Positions 25,667 to 33,790 of a DNA stretch of 51,780 bases are shown here, piece after piece. The stretch spans positions 177,504-229,283 of the forward strand of contig NZ_CM001489.1 of assembly GCF_000262465.1 (NCBI RefSeq), given 5' to 3'. Source of the DNA: Frankia sp. QA3. Lineage in GTDB: Bacteria > Actinomycetota > Actinomycetes > Frankiales > Frankiaceae. Both the position numbers and the translations under genes were made by a program. Below the pieces are notes generated by a model. That model ran no database searches. It was given only the letters and a program-made list of their open reading frames with translations, and was not told the DNA's origin. Each line of letters starts with the position of its first letter. Positions within the stretch are counted from its first letter, which is position 1.

Positions 25667-25680
25667 CCCTGCGGGTCAGG
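25662..25680. terminator. Bidirectional hairpin holding two convergent stop codons
   Basis: CCTGACCC (25662-25669) pairs exactly with GGGTCAGG (25673-25680) over a 3-nt loop. The TGA of merR lies in the left arm and the TGA of the phosphatase gene in the right arm, so one symmetrical 19-bp element ends both genes. Confidence 0.65.
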
Positions 25681-26785
25681 GCGGTGGGCCTCGGCGCAGC
25701 CGGCCGGCGGGGCGGGGCAGCTCGGCGGCCAGCAGGGCCACGTCGTCGTTCAGCGTCGAGCGGGTCCAGGCCCGCACCCGGTCCACCAGATCGGCGACGG
25801 ACTCCTCCAGCGTGCCGTGGGACAGGGCCGCCTGCGCCGCGGGCAGCAGCGGGAAGAACTGTCCGGTCGCCGGGTCGCGGGCCTCGGTGATGCCGTCGGT
25901 GTAGAGCAGCAGGCGGTCCCCGGGCCGCAGCGTGACCTCGATGGTGTTCTCGACGGTGTCCTTGGCGTCGGTGAGCAGGCCCAGCGGCGGCAGGCGGGCC
26001 GCGACGCCGAGCAGGCTCGCCCGACCGCCGCGCACCAGCACCGGATCGGGATGGCCCGCGTTGGCCAGCCACAGCCGCCGGTCGTCGACCTGTCCGACCA
26101 CCGCCGTGACGAAGTCGTCGAGCCCGCAGATCTCGGCGACCTCGGCGTTCAGACCGGCCAGCACCGCGGGCAGGTCGTCCGCCTGCCGGCCGACGAACCG
26201 GAAGCAGCCGAGCACCCGGCTGGCGATGCGCACCGCGTCGAGGCCCTTGCCGCGGACGTCACCGACGAGCAGGCGGGTGCCCCACGGGGTGTCGACGACC
26301 TCGTACAGATCCCCGCCGATCCTGGCCTCGGCGGCGGCGCTTTCGTACCGCACCGCGAAGCGCAGGCCCCCGGACGAGCACGGCACCGCGGCGAGGATCG
26401 ACTGCTGGGCCACCTCCGCCACCCGGGTGACGTTCTGCAGCTTCGTCTCCCGCCGGGTGTTGTACCGGCTGACCAGCACCGCCAGCACGCCGCCGACCGC
26501 CACCCCGCCCAGGCGCACCACCTGGGCGCTCGCGCCGCCGCCGGCCTGCTCGAACAGGTCGTCGTGCAGGCCCAGCAGGATCCCCGCGACGATCGCCAGC
26601 AGCCCGTACAGCGCGGTGAGGCGGGGACCGCCGGACGTGGCGGCGAGCATCGGGCTGAGCACCGCCAGTTCCAGGACGGTCCACTCCCGGTTGGCGAGCT
26701 GCAGCCCGACGACCACGGCCAGCATGAGCAGCGGCAGCAGCGGGGTGAACCAGCGCCGCAGCACACGCCCGCCGGGGTGCGGCAT
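25676..26785 (-). CDS. Membrane-anchored PP2C/SpoIIE-type serine phosphatase
   Basis: 369 aa. About four membrane helices in the first 110 residues are followed by a short coiled segment (VTRVAEVAQQSILA) and a SpoIIE-type PP2M domain: EARIGGDLYEVVDTPWGTRLLVGDVRGKGLDA (metal-binding Asp residues), LWLANAGHPDPVLV, GDRLLLYTDGITEARD and a final DDVALLAAEL. Such proteins dephosphorylate anti-sigma antagonists in stress signalling. The start is uncertain: ATG 26785 gives a normal N-terminus before the first helix, while GTG 26854 adds 23 low-complexity residues. No partner kinase is in the window. Confidence 0.83.
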   Translation of the reverse strand: MPHPGGRVLRRWFTPLLPLLMLAVVVGLQLANREWTVLELAVLSPMLAATSGGPRLTALYGLLAIVAGILLGLHDDLFEQAGGGASAQVVRLGGVAVGGVLAVLVSRYNTRRETKLQNVTRVAEVAQQSILAAVPCSSGGLRFAVRYESAAAEARIGGDLYEVVDTPWGTRLLVGDVRGKGLDAVRIASRVLGCFRFVGRQADDLPAVLAGLNAEVAEICGLDDFVTAVVGQVDDRRLWLANAGHPDPVLVRGGRASLLGVAARLPPLGLLTDAKDTVENTIEVTLRPGDRLLLYTDGITEARDPATGQFFPLLPAAQAALSHGTLEESVADLVDRVRAWTRSTLNDDVALLAAELPRPAGRLRRGPPP

Positions 26786-26953
26786 CAGAGCGCGGCACCG
26801 CCCCGCCCGGGGACGGGCCCGCCCCGGCCCGGGCAGGGCGGCCGACGGGGACACCCGCCGCGGTCGTGCCTCATGCTGCCTCGCATACCCCCTCGCCGCG
26901 GGGCTGAAGCAGAAGCCCAGCTCAGCCGGGGTGCGCCGGGTGGGTGGCGGCGA

Positions 26954-27559
26954 TCAGGGCTGGCCGGGGCGCAGCGCCACGAACAGTCCTTCGACGTCGG
27001 CGGTGACGTCGCCCTCGGGGTCGCGGATCGTCCCGACCACGAAGCGCTTGCGGCCCTCCACCCGGTCGACGTGGGCCTCGACCTGCAGCTCCGGGCCGAT
27101 CGGCGTGATCTTGCGGTAGTTGACGTGCAGGTAGGCGGTGCGGGAGGTGCCCCGGCCGCCGGCGTTCGCCAGCCTGCCCAGCACGTCGTCGAAGAACAGC
27201 GGGAGGCTGCCGCCGTGCGCCGCGCCGTTGCCGCCCAGGTAGTAGCGCCCGAGCACCAGGCGGCCCCGCACATGCTCGGTGCTGCTCTCGTCGACCTGGA
27301 ACGCCGGCGCCAGCGCCTGGGCGTGCCCGGGGACCGAGGTCAGGTAGCCGGCGAGCTGCTCGGACTCGCCCACCGTGAACGGGGCGAGCAGCCGGGTCAC
27401 CTCTTCCAGACCCTCCCGGGCCTTGCGGGCGACGTCCTCGGGCGGGTGGGCACCGGTGATCGTGTCCTGCGCCGCGCGCAACGCCTCGATCAGCTCGACG
27501 AACTCGCGGTGCTCCGCGGCCAGCTCCTCGCCGCTGCCGGAACCTCTGCCGTCTGCCAC
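26954..27559 (-). CDS. PaaI-family hotdog thioesterase
   Basis: 201 aa. The N-terminal ~75 residues are helical. The C-terminal hotdog domain includes YYLGGNGAAHGGSLPLFFDDVLGRLAN, where the HGG and the Asp/Glu helix match acyl-CoA thioesterases, then RTAYLHVNYRKITPIG. It would hydrolyse an acyl-CoA. The GTG at 27559 with GGGAGGG upstream is chosen; the open frame to 28195 overlaps the PadR gene and is spurious. It lies 134 bp downstream of padR on the same strand. Confidence 0.82.
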   Translation of the reverse strand: MADGRGSGSGEELAAEHREFVELIEALRAAQDTITGAHPPEDVARKAREGLEEVTRLLAPFTVGESEQLAGYLTSVPGHAQALAPAFQVDESSTEHVRGRLVLGRYYLGGNGAAHGGSLPLFFDDVLGRLANAGGRGTSRTAYLHVNYRKITPIGPELQVEAHVDRVEGRKRFVVGTIRDPEGDVTADVEGLFVALRPGQP

Positions 27560-27693
27560 CGTGTCCCTCCCGTTCTCAGGCCGTGCGCCCCGCGTCGCGG
27601 TCTCCCGCTCCACCTTCGCCTGCCCGGATGCCCGGATGCCCGCCCTCGGGGCGAGATGTCCGGCACAGCACGGCGGCGGTCCGGTCTGGCCGG

Positions 27694-28290
27694 TCACGCC
27701 GGTTCGGATCCCGCAGGGCCCTCGGACGGCTCGGTCGGATGGTCGGCGAGGTGCTCGGCGGCGAGGTGCTCGGCGGCGTGCTGCTCGGCCCAGCTCGCCC
27801 ACTCGGCGAGCGCCTCGAACAGGCGGATGCCGGCCTCCGCGGCGATGCGTAGTGACCGGGTCTGCTCGCTCGTGCCGAACTCGCCGCGGTCCTTGGCCCC
27901 GGCGTACGTGCGCATCGCGGCGGCCGTGCCGCTGTAGTACCGCCGTTCCCGTTCCAGATGGGCGGCGAGGTCCGCCGGCTCCATCAGCCAGAAGAAGACC
28001 GACCGCAGCAGCGGTTCCATCCGCAGCGTGTGGTCGACCTCGTCGTCGGTGAGCCAGCGGCGCACCTCGGCCAGCCCCGCGTCGGTGATGCGGTAGGCCT
28101 TGCGCTGGCGAGGCCCGTGGCTGTCCACCTCGATCAATCCGGCCTCGGCGAGGCGGGCGAGCTCCGCGTAGATCTGCGGGTGCCGGGCCGGCCACACCTG
28201 GCCGAGCAGCTCTGCGAACCGTCGAGTCAGGTCGTATCCGCTGGCCGGGCCCTCGGCCAGCAGGCCGAGCAGGCCGTGCCGCAGTGACAT
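27694..28290 (-). CDS. PadR family transcriptional regulator
   Basis: 198 aa. The winged helix is clear (SLRHGLLGLLAEGPASGYDLTRRF, PQIYAELARLAEAGLIEVD, RKAYRITDAGLAEVRRWL), followed by the C-terminal Vir_act_alpha_C-like helices. The tail has 15-bp repeats (AAEHL). Start ATG 28290 is preceded by GAGGCGGCG. A classic PadR-like dyad lies 113 bp upstream, and the gene is divergent from a degenerate SDR remnant. Confidence 0.85.
   Translation of the reverse strand: MSLRHGLLGLLAEGPASGYDLTRRFAELLGQVWPARHPQIYAELARLAEAGLIEVDSHGPRQRKAYRITDAGLAEVRRWLTDDEVDHTLRMEPLLRSVFFWLMEPADLAAHLERERRYYSGTAAAMRTYAGAKDRGEFGTSEQTRSLRIAAEAGIRLFEALAEWASWAEQHAAEHLAAEHLADHPTEPSEGPAGSEPA
27740..27785. repeat. 15-bp in-frame repeat in padR tail
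   Basis: GGCGAGGTGCTCGGC occurs twice exactly and once changed (GGCGTGCTGCTCGGC). On the minus strand it encodes AAEHL repeats near the C-terminus. Confidence 0.75.
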
Positions 28291-28400
28291 CGCCGCCGCC
28301 TCATCTCGCTGCCGCCGGTCGCACTCCCGGCGGACCAGCGTCCCGGTCTGCCCGGTGGGCAGGGCCTGTTGACACGCGCCATCCCTCACCTCAAAACTAG

Positions 28401-28420
28401 ACATGTCACTTTGTACATGT
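28401..28420. promoter_or_regulatory. PadR-type operator ACATGT-N8-ACATGT
   Basis: Two ACATGT hexamers (28401-28406 and 28415-28420) frame eight bases, giving ATGT-N8-ACAT, the dyad reported for PadR-family regulators. It lies in an AT-rich stretch between padR and the divergent SDR remnant and is probably bound by this PadR. Confidence 0.55.
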
Positions 28421-28461
28421 TGCTGATGACAGGTCTGGGGATACCTATGCCAGGAGGATCA

Positions 28462-29019
28462 GTGGAATCGGCCGGTCGTGAGCGGGCGGTCCTGGTCACC
28501 CAGGCGTTCCTACCGATGCTGCGCCAGGGCTGCGGCCGCCTGATCAACATCAGCGCACCGACGGCGCGGGTCGCGGTCGCCCACGCCGGGGCCGTGTCGG
28601 CAAGCAAGGCCGCGCTGGAGTCGCTGTCGGCGGCGGCCCGGGTCGAGCTCGCGCCCTGGGACGTCCCGGTGGTCGTCGTCGAGCCGGGCGCGATGGACAC
28701 GCCGATCTTCGCGACGGCGGCCGCGGCGGCCGCCGACGCCCTGGCCGACACCGAGCCGGACCGGATCGCGCTGTACCGTCCGCAGCTCGACGCGGTGGCC
28801 GGCGCCCTCGCCCGCCAGCGCAACGCCCCCGCCGAGACCGCCGCCCGGGTCATCGTGCGGGCGACGCTGGCCCGCCGTCCCCGGCCGCACTACCCAGCCG
28901 GTCGGGACGCCCGGCTCGTCGGCGTGCTCGCCCACCTGCCGACCCGCACCCGCGACCGGCTCATCGCCCGCATGCTCGGGCTTCAGGGCCTCCGCATGCC
29001 GGCCGGTGGCCGCAGGTAG
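28462..29019 (+). pseudogene. Degenerate short-chain dehydrogenase (N-terminus missing)
   Basis: 185 aa if read from the GTG at 28462, which has a good site (AGGAGGA). The sequence starts in the middle of an SDR: the Rossmann TGxxxGIG segment and NAG motif are absent. It continues with LVTQAFLPMLRQGCGRLINIS, a VSASK where YxxSK is expected (catalytic Tyr replaced by Val), and VEPGAMDTPIF. Without cofactor site and Tyr it should not be an active reductase. It may be a remnant, or repurposed because the ribosome site and PadR-type operator are intact. Alternative starts lie at 28369 and 28420. Confidence 0.65.
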
Positions 29020-29375
29020 TGGACGGACCCCTCATCCACTGAAACTTCCTGGAACCGCGGTAAGCCGTCGATTGCCCAACGTATTGACGGACGGAACGAA
29101 AGCGACTCACAACGCGACGCGATGCATCCGCGCCGCGCCGGTAGCGGCGCGGATCGTGACGGCGGGTGGGCTCTCATCCGAGCGGTGGTGCCCCCGGGCC
29201 CTTCGGGCGTGTTCCGCCCGGACCGCGCCCGTTCGGTGGTGACGTGCCATTAGAGTTCCGCTTGTGTTGCGCCGCACACAACCGGTTGAGCTGCTGGTTT
29301 GCGGTCGTGACAGCGCCGAGGCCCGCGCCGGCGGGCGCCGCGCGAACCAGATCGTTCTGTCCTGGGGGTGGGGGA
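29020..29375. other. Intergenic region with one hairpin
   Basis: No gene supported. It contains a strong hairpin (29126-29154) ending transcription from the left, and then a mixed-composition stretch ahead of the acyltransferase gene. Confidence 0.5.
29126..29154 (+). terminator. 11-bp perfect hairpin
   Basis: ATCCGCGCCGC (29126-29136) pairs exactly with GCGGCGCGGAT (29144-29154) across a 7-nt loop. It follows the SDR remnant and lacks a T-tract, as is common in actinobacteria. Confidence 0.6.
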
Positions 29376-30770
29376 ATGATGCCTGAATCCGGGAGGTCGC
29401 CGGGGGTTCCACGGGCCGCCGAGCCGCCGGCCGCCGAGCCGCCGGTTGGGGGAGCCTGTGAGGAGGCCGTGCCCGGCGTCGGCCGGGCTCGCGGTGGTCG
29501 CGCAGGCCGGGACGCGGCGGGGACCACGGCCGCCCGTGGCGTCGGGCAGCGCTCCGCCTCGCCGAGGTCCATGGGTTACAACCCGGCGCTCGACGGGCTG
29601 CGGGCGCTCGCCGTCCTCGCGGTGCTCGGCTTCCACCTGAACGCCCTGTCCGGCGGGTTCCTCGGCGTCGACGTGTTCCTCGTGCTCAGCGGCTTCCTCA
29701 TCACCAGTCTGCTGCTGGCCGAACGGGACCGCACCGGCACCGTCTCCCTGACGCGGTTCTATGTGCGGCGAGCCTTCCGGCTGCTGCCGGCGTTCGGCGT
29801 CTTCGTCGCGGTCGGCGCGGTGCTCGTCGTCGCGCTGAAGAGCCGCGCCGACCAGTGGGACTTCCTCGACAACGCGGTCAGCTCGCTGCTCTACGTCAAC
29901 AACTACTACCGGGTGTTCCGGCCCGACTCCGGCGGCGCGTGGTTCGGCCACACCTGGTCGCTGTCGTTGGAGGAGCAGTTCTACCTGATCTGGCCGGCGG
30001 TGCTGGTCCTGCTGTGCCGGCGCCCGGCGGCCCGGCGGCGGCTGCCGGCGATCCTCACGGCCGCGGCGGTCGTCGTGTTCGTCTGGCGGGAGGTCCTCAT
30101 CGCCGCCGGGGTGAGCGACGCCCGGATCTACTTCGGCCTGGACACCCGGGCCGACGCGTTGCTCGTCGGCGCCGGTCTCGCCGCCTGGGGGTGGGCCGGG
30201 CCGAGGTTGCCGGGGCCGGCGGACGCGGGCAGTGCCCGGCTGCGGCGCTTCGCCGGGGCGGTGCGGCTGGCCGAACTCGGCCCGCGCCCGCGCGGCGCGT
30301 CCGGGATGATCCTGGCGGTCGCCGGGCCGGTGGCGCTGGCGGCGCTCGCGGTGCTCGCCGCCACCGCTCCCCAGCCCGGGGACGGGATCACCGTGCTCGA
30401 CCTGGGCGGCTTCACCGGCGTCGCGCTGCTCGCCGGGGTGGTCGTGGTGTCCCTCGACCGGTGCCGCGACGCCCCGCTCGCGGTGGTGCTCGGCAGCGCG
30501 CCGCTGGCCTGGTTCGGCCGGATCTCCTACGGGTTCTACCTGTGGCACTTCCCGGTCGCCGGCACCGTCCGCGACCGGCTCGGCGACCGGGTCGGCGAGC
30601 CGGGGCAGGTTCTGATCGCGATCGCGCTGAGCACGGTGCTCGCCGCCGGCTCCTACTACCTGGTCGAGCGGCCGGCGCAGCGGCGGCGGCCGAGGTGGGC
30701 GGCGAGCCCGGTGGTCCCCGCCCAGCGCAGCCCCGGCCGGGCCGCCGTCGCCTCCGGGCCGGTGGCCTAG
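29376..30770 (+). CDS. Membrane acyltransferase 3 family protein (OafA/YrhL-like)
   Basis: 464 aa. After a ~65-residue disordered Pro/Ala/Arg-rich N-terminus it has the family opening YNPALDGLRALAVLAVLGFHLN (with the key His), GGFLGVDVFLVLSGFLIT, WSLSLEEQFYLIWP and about ten membrane helices, ending with FYLWHFPV and a short polar tail. It would O-acylate a cell-surface glycan or lipid. The ATG at 29376 or the adjacent one at 29379 follows GGGGGTGGGGGA; the frame from 29166 is not supported. No SGNH domain is attached. Confidence 0.85.
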   Translation: MMPESGRSPGVPRAAEPPAAEPPVGGACEEAVPGVGRARGGRAGRDAAGTTAARGVGQRSASPRSMGYNPALDGLRALAVLAVLGFHLNALSGGFLGVDVFLVLSGFLITSLLLAERDRTGTVSLTRFYVRRAFRLLPAFGVFVAVGAVLVVALKSRADQWDFLDNAVSSLLYVNNYYRVFRPDSGGAWFGHTWSLSLEEQFYLIWPAVLVLLCRRPAARRRLPAILTAAAVVVFVWREVLIAAGVSDARIYFGLDTRADALLVGAGLAAWGWAGPRLPGPADAGSARLRRFAGAVRLAELGPRPRGASGMILAVAGPVALAALAVLAATAPQPGDGITVLDLGGFTGVALLAGVVVVSLDRCRDAPLAVVLGSAPLAWFGRISYGFYLWHFPVAGTVRDRLGDRVGEPGQVLIAIALSTVLAAGSYYLVERPAQRRRPRWAASPVVPAQRSPGRAAVASGPVA

Positions 30771-30850
30771 CCGGGCCGGGGGTGCGGCGTCTCGACGGTT
30801 CCCGCCGGGGACGGCGCTCCAGGCGGCCGGTCGATCCCGGCCGGATCGAT

Positions 30851-30886
30851 CCCCCGGGGCGGTCGCATGCGCGGCCGCCCCGGGGG
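30851..30886. terminator. 12-bp perfect hairpin between convergent genes
   Basis: CCCCCGGGGCGG (30851-30862) pairs with CCGCCCCGGGGG (30875-30886). The 12-nt loop contains a GCATGC palindrome. It lies between the acyltransferase and the convergent SDR and probably terminates both. Confidence 0.65.
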
Positions 30887-30908
30887 CCGCCCGGCGGGGT
30901 CTGGCGAT

Positions 30909-31670
30909 CTACTTGGGCGCCATCCGGATCGCGCCGTCGAGGCGGATCGTCTCGCCGTTGAGCATCGGGTTGGCGATGATCTGGGTGGCGAGCAGGCCGT
31001 ACTCGTCGGGGGAGCCCAGCCGGGAGGGGTGCGGCACCTGCTGGCCGAGGGAGACGCGGGCCGGCTCCGGCAGGGAGGCGAGCAGCGGGGTGTCGAACAG
31101 GCCGGGGGCGATGGTGACCACGCGGATCTTCAGGTTGGCCAGGTCACGGGCGATCGGCAGGGTCATGCCGACGATGCCGCCCTTGGAGGCGGAGTAGGCC
31201 GCCTGGCCGATCTGACCCTCGAACGCCGCCACCGACGCGGTGTTGATGATGACGCCGCGCTCGCCCTCGGTCTCCTCGGCCTGGCTGATCCGCTCGGCCG
31301 CGAGCCGGATGACGTTGAACGAGCCGATCAGGTTCACCCGGATGACCCGCTCGAAGATCTCCAGCGGGAACGGCCCCTCCTTGCCCAGCGTCTTGGCGGC
31401 GTTGCCGATGCCCGCGCAGTTGACGGCGATCCGCAGCGGGCCGAGCTCGGCGGCCGCATCCAGCGCGGCGGTGACGTCGGCGGGGGAGGTGACGTCGCCG
31501 GGGCTGAAGCGCACGGTGCTGCCGAACTTCTCCGCGACCGCGGCGCCGTTGGAGCTCGGGAGGTCGAGCAGGACGACGCTCGCGCCGGCGTCGACGAGCC
31601 GGGTGGCGGTGGCGAGGCCGAGGCCGGACGCCCCGCCGGTCACCACTGCGACTGAATCCGCGATCTGCAC
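30909..31670 (-). CDS. SDR, 3-hydroxyacyl-CoA dehydrogenase type II-like
   Basis: 253 aa. The cofactor site is [14 protein letters not shown] (residues 9-22) with D in LLDL suggesting [11 protein letters not shown], the catalytic Ser in [10 protein letters not shown] and YSASK are intact. The overall pattern ([38 protein letters not shown]) matches the HSD17B10-type hydroxyacyl-CoA dehydrogenases that oxidise the 3-OH in beta-oxidation of branched or steroid acyl-CoAs. It is divergent from the aldo/keto reductase gene across a 431-bp AT-rich control region. Confidence 0.87.
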   Translation of the reverse strand: MQIADSVAVVTGGASGLGLATATRLVDAGASVVLLDLPSSNGAAVAEKFGSTVRFSPGDVTSPADVTAALDAAAELGPLRIAVNCAGIGNAAKTLGKEGPFPLEIFERVIRVNLIGSFNVIRLAAERISQAEETEGERGVIINTASVAAFEGQIGQAAYSASKGGIVGMTLPIARDLANLKIRVVTIAPGLFDTPLLASLPEPARVSLGQQVPHPSRLGSPDEYGLLATQIIANPMLNGETIRLDGAIRMAPK

Positions 31671-32101
31671 GTGAGTTCCTCTCCGAAGGACGGGGGCCCG
31701 AGGGCCGGCCAGGCCGGGTGGTGCGGCGGCCCGATCGTCGGCAGGCGTGGCTGGCGACGACTGGAGCCAATAAAGGTGTAAACAGTGAACTATATCGTTT
31801 CGGCCGTTGTCGCCCCGGAGGGCGGGCAGGTGGGCCGGAACCGATGTTCTGTTAGTTAACTTAGTGCTCTAATGGCGGGGTGTGCACCGTGTCCCTCGGA
31901 ACGTTGCGGCCCGCCGCGGCGGATCGTCCCGCGGCTGCGGCGGCACCCGCCGGTACGCCGCCCCGGACGGGCCGCGCGGGCTGGCGAACGAACCGTCGAC
32001 CACCTGACGTACGGTCCCACATCGCCCCGTTCGGTGCCGCTGTCGGGCGAACAGCCCCGGACCCGCCGCCATCTCGCCAACGAGAGGCTCGTGATCGAGA
32101 C
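31671..32101. other. Divergent control region with AT-rich boxes
   Basis: No gene supported. Two AT-rich patches stand out: GTGTAAACAGTGAAC at 31776-31790, about 105 bp upstream of the SDR start, and GTTAACTTAGTGCTC at 31855-31869. Both resemble the operator-like 15-mers at 1135, 37415 and 39751. Confidence 0.5.
31855..31869. promoter_or_regulatory. Operator-like 15-mer GTTAACTTAGTGCTC
   Basis: The left half and centre (GTnnAC-TTA-GT) match the perfect dyad at 37415-37429, while the right arm is degenerate. It lies between divergent acyl-CoA/oxidoreductase genes. Confidence 0.4.
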
Positions 32102-33049
32102 ATGACTCATCGCACCCTCGACGACACCGCGACCGGCACGTTCGGACTGGCCGGCCACACCGTGCGCCGTCTCGGCTTCGGCGCGATGCGGATCTCCGGC
32201 GCCCGCAACGCCGAAGGGGTCCGCGACCGCGCGGAGGCCGTGGCGCTCACCCGCCGGGTGTACGAGCGCGGCGTCAACCTGATCGACACCGCGAACATCT
32301 ACGGCTACGGCGAATCCGAGGAGATCATCGCGGCGGCGCTGTACCCGTATCCCGACGACCTGCTCATCACCACGAAGGCCGGCTTCAGGCCGGGCAAGAT
32401 CGCCCCGGGGGCGACGAGCCTGCCGCCGCTGGGCCGGCCCGAACACATCCGGGCCGAGTGCGAGACGAGCCTGCGCCGGCTGCGGGTCGAGGCCATCGAC
32501 CTCTACCAGGTGCACGTCCCGGATCCGCAGGTGCCCTACGAGGACACCGTGGGGGCGTTCGTCGAGCTCCAGCGCGAGGGCAAGGTCCGCCACATCGGGG
32601 TGTCGAACGTGACGCCCGAGCAGCTTGCCCTGGCCCGTTCGCTTGCCGACGTGGTCAGCGTGCAGAACCGCTACAACGCCGGGGACCGGGCAGCGGAGGC
32701 GGTGCTGGCCGTCTGCGAGCGCGACGGACTCGCGTTCCTGCCGTGGGCGCCGGTGCTGGTCGGCGAGCGCCTCGGCGCGGTGCTCGACACCATCGCCGCC
32801 GCGCACGACGCGAACGCCGTGCAGGTCGCGCTCGCCTGGCTGCTGCGTCGCTCGCCGGTGCTGCTGCCGATCCCCGGCACGTCGAAGATCCGCCATCTCG
32901 ACGCCAACGTCGACGCCGCCTGGGTCGCGCTCACCGACGACGAGGTGGCCGCCGTCGGCGCCGCGACCTTCGCCGACTCCTCCGCCACCGCCGCCGACTC
33001 CTCCGCCACCGCCGGTGCCGGCGGTCCGGCGGGGGGCTGGGGCCGGTGA
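32102..33049 (+). CDS. Aldo/keto reductase
   Basis: 315 aa. It has the AKR tetrad by eye: Asp and Tyr in LIDTANIYGYGESEE, Lys in LLITTKAG and His in LYQVHVPDPQ, plus GKVRHIGVSN and a C-terminal LPIPGTSKIRH NADPH loop. It belongs to the YajO/PerR-like AKR group and would reduce aldehydes or ketones with NADPH. The C-terminus holds an 18-bp repeat (DSSATA x2). Its stop overlaps the GTG of the following crotonase (GTGA at 33046-33049). Start ATG 32102 has GAGAGG about 17 bases upstream, a weak site. Confidence 0.86.
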   Translation: MTHRTLDDTATGTFGLAGHTVRRLGFGAMRISGARNAEGVRDRAEAVALTRRVYERGVNLIDTANIYGYGESEEIIAAALYPYPDDLLITTKAGFRPGKIAPGATSLPPLGRPEHIRAECETSLRRLRVEAIDLYQVHVPDPQVPYEDTVGAFVELQREGKVRHIGVSNVTPEQLALARSLADVVSVQNRYNAGDRAAEAVLAVCERDGLAFLPWAPVLVGERLGAVLDTIAAAHDANAVQVALAWLLRRSPVLLPIPGTSKIRHLDANVDAAWVALTDDEVAAVGAATFADSSATAADSSATAGAGGPAGGWGR

Positions 33050-33750
33050 GTGCCCCGGCGGCGGACCCGCCGGTCGGACCGCTGCTGGTGGAGCGGCGTG
33101 GGCCGGTGCTGCTGCTGACGCTGCACCGCCCGGCGGCGCGCAACGCGCTGAACGTGGCGACCCGGCAGGCGTTGATGGCGGCGCTGACCGATGCCGAGCA
33201 GGACGACGCGGTGGCCGCGGTGGTACTGACCGGCACCGATCCCGCGTTCACCGGCGGCGTCGACCTGACCGAGGCGCTCAGCCCCGGTCCGAAGCCGCGT
33301 GGGGTGCGTTCGCTCAACCCGGCCGCGACCCTGCGGGCGATGACGAAGCCGGTGGTCGCCGCGGTGAACGGCCCGTGCATCACCGGTGGCCTGGAGGTGC
33401 TGCTGAGCTGCTCGTTCGCGGTGGCCTCCGAGCGGGCCCGCTTCGCCGACACGCACGCCGGAGTCGGCCTGGTGACCGAGCTGGTGGCGCACGAGGCGGT
33501 GGTGGCCCGGGCGGTGGAGCTCGCGGCGGCGGCCGCGCTGGCGAGCCGGCGCGCGCTGGGCGCCACCTGGGCGCTGCACGCCGAGGGCGAGGGGATGTCG
33601 CTGGCCGAAGCGCTGGCCCTGGAGGCGGGCACGGCCCGTGGCTGGCGGGTCGACCCGGGCGAGGCCCGGGACCGGTTCACGGCCGTGCGCGGCGCCGCTG
33701 CGCGCGGCGGCGCCGCCGCGCGCAGCGGCGCCGCCGACCGATCCACCTAG
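33046..33750 (+). CDS. Crotonase-like enoyl-CoA hydratase with internal deletion
   Basis: 234 aa, about 30-40 residues short. The N-terminal half is normal: LTLHRPAARNALN, VVLTGTDPAFTGGVDL (oxyanion hole; G in place of the usual C) and VAAVNGPCITGGLEVLLSCSFAVASERARFADTHAGVG. After that the sequence jumps to LVTELVAHEAVVARAVEL. Compared with the crotonase at 40843, the stretch from LPSWGMSVLLP to QDAG is missing in frame. It therefore lacks part of the active-site wall and is probably inactive or altered. The 3' end carries a 46-bp perfect palindrome coding for Ala/Arg/Gly repeats. It is coupled to the aldo/keto reductase by a GTGA overlap. Confidence 0.75.
   Translation: MSAPAADPPVGPLLVERRGPVLLLTLHRPAARNALNVATRQALMAALTDAEQDDAVAAVVLTGTDPAFTGGVDLTEALSPGPKPRGVRSLNPAATLRAMTKPVVAAVNGPCITGGLEVLLSCSFAVASERARFADTHAGVGLVTELVAHEAVVARAVELAAAAALASRRALGATWALHAEGEGMSLAEALALEAGTARGWRVDPGEARDRFTAVRGAAARGGAAARSGAADRST
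33689..33734. repeat. Perfect 46-bp palindrome
   Basis: Twenty-three bases on each side of the centre (33711/33712) are exactly complementary with no loop. It lies inside the last codons of the crotonase gene, 16 bp before the stop. In RNA it would form a very stable hairpin and could act as the terminator. All bases but one pair of A/T are G or C. Confidence 0.85.
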
Positions 33751-33790
33751 GACGACCGCGGCGCCCGCCCGGCGCCCGGCGGTGCGGTTC

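Noticed and set aside
29166..29375. 70-codon N-terminal extension of the acyltransferase
   Set aside because: Unlike the family N-terminus and without a ribosome site, whereas 29376 follows a purine-rich G tract.
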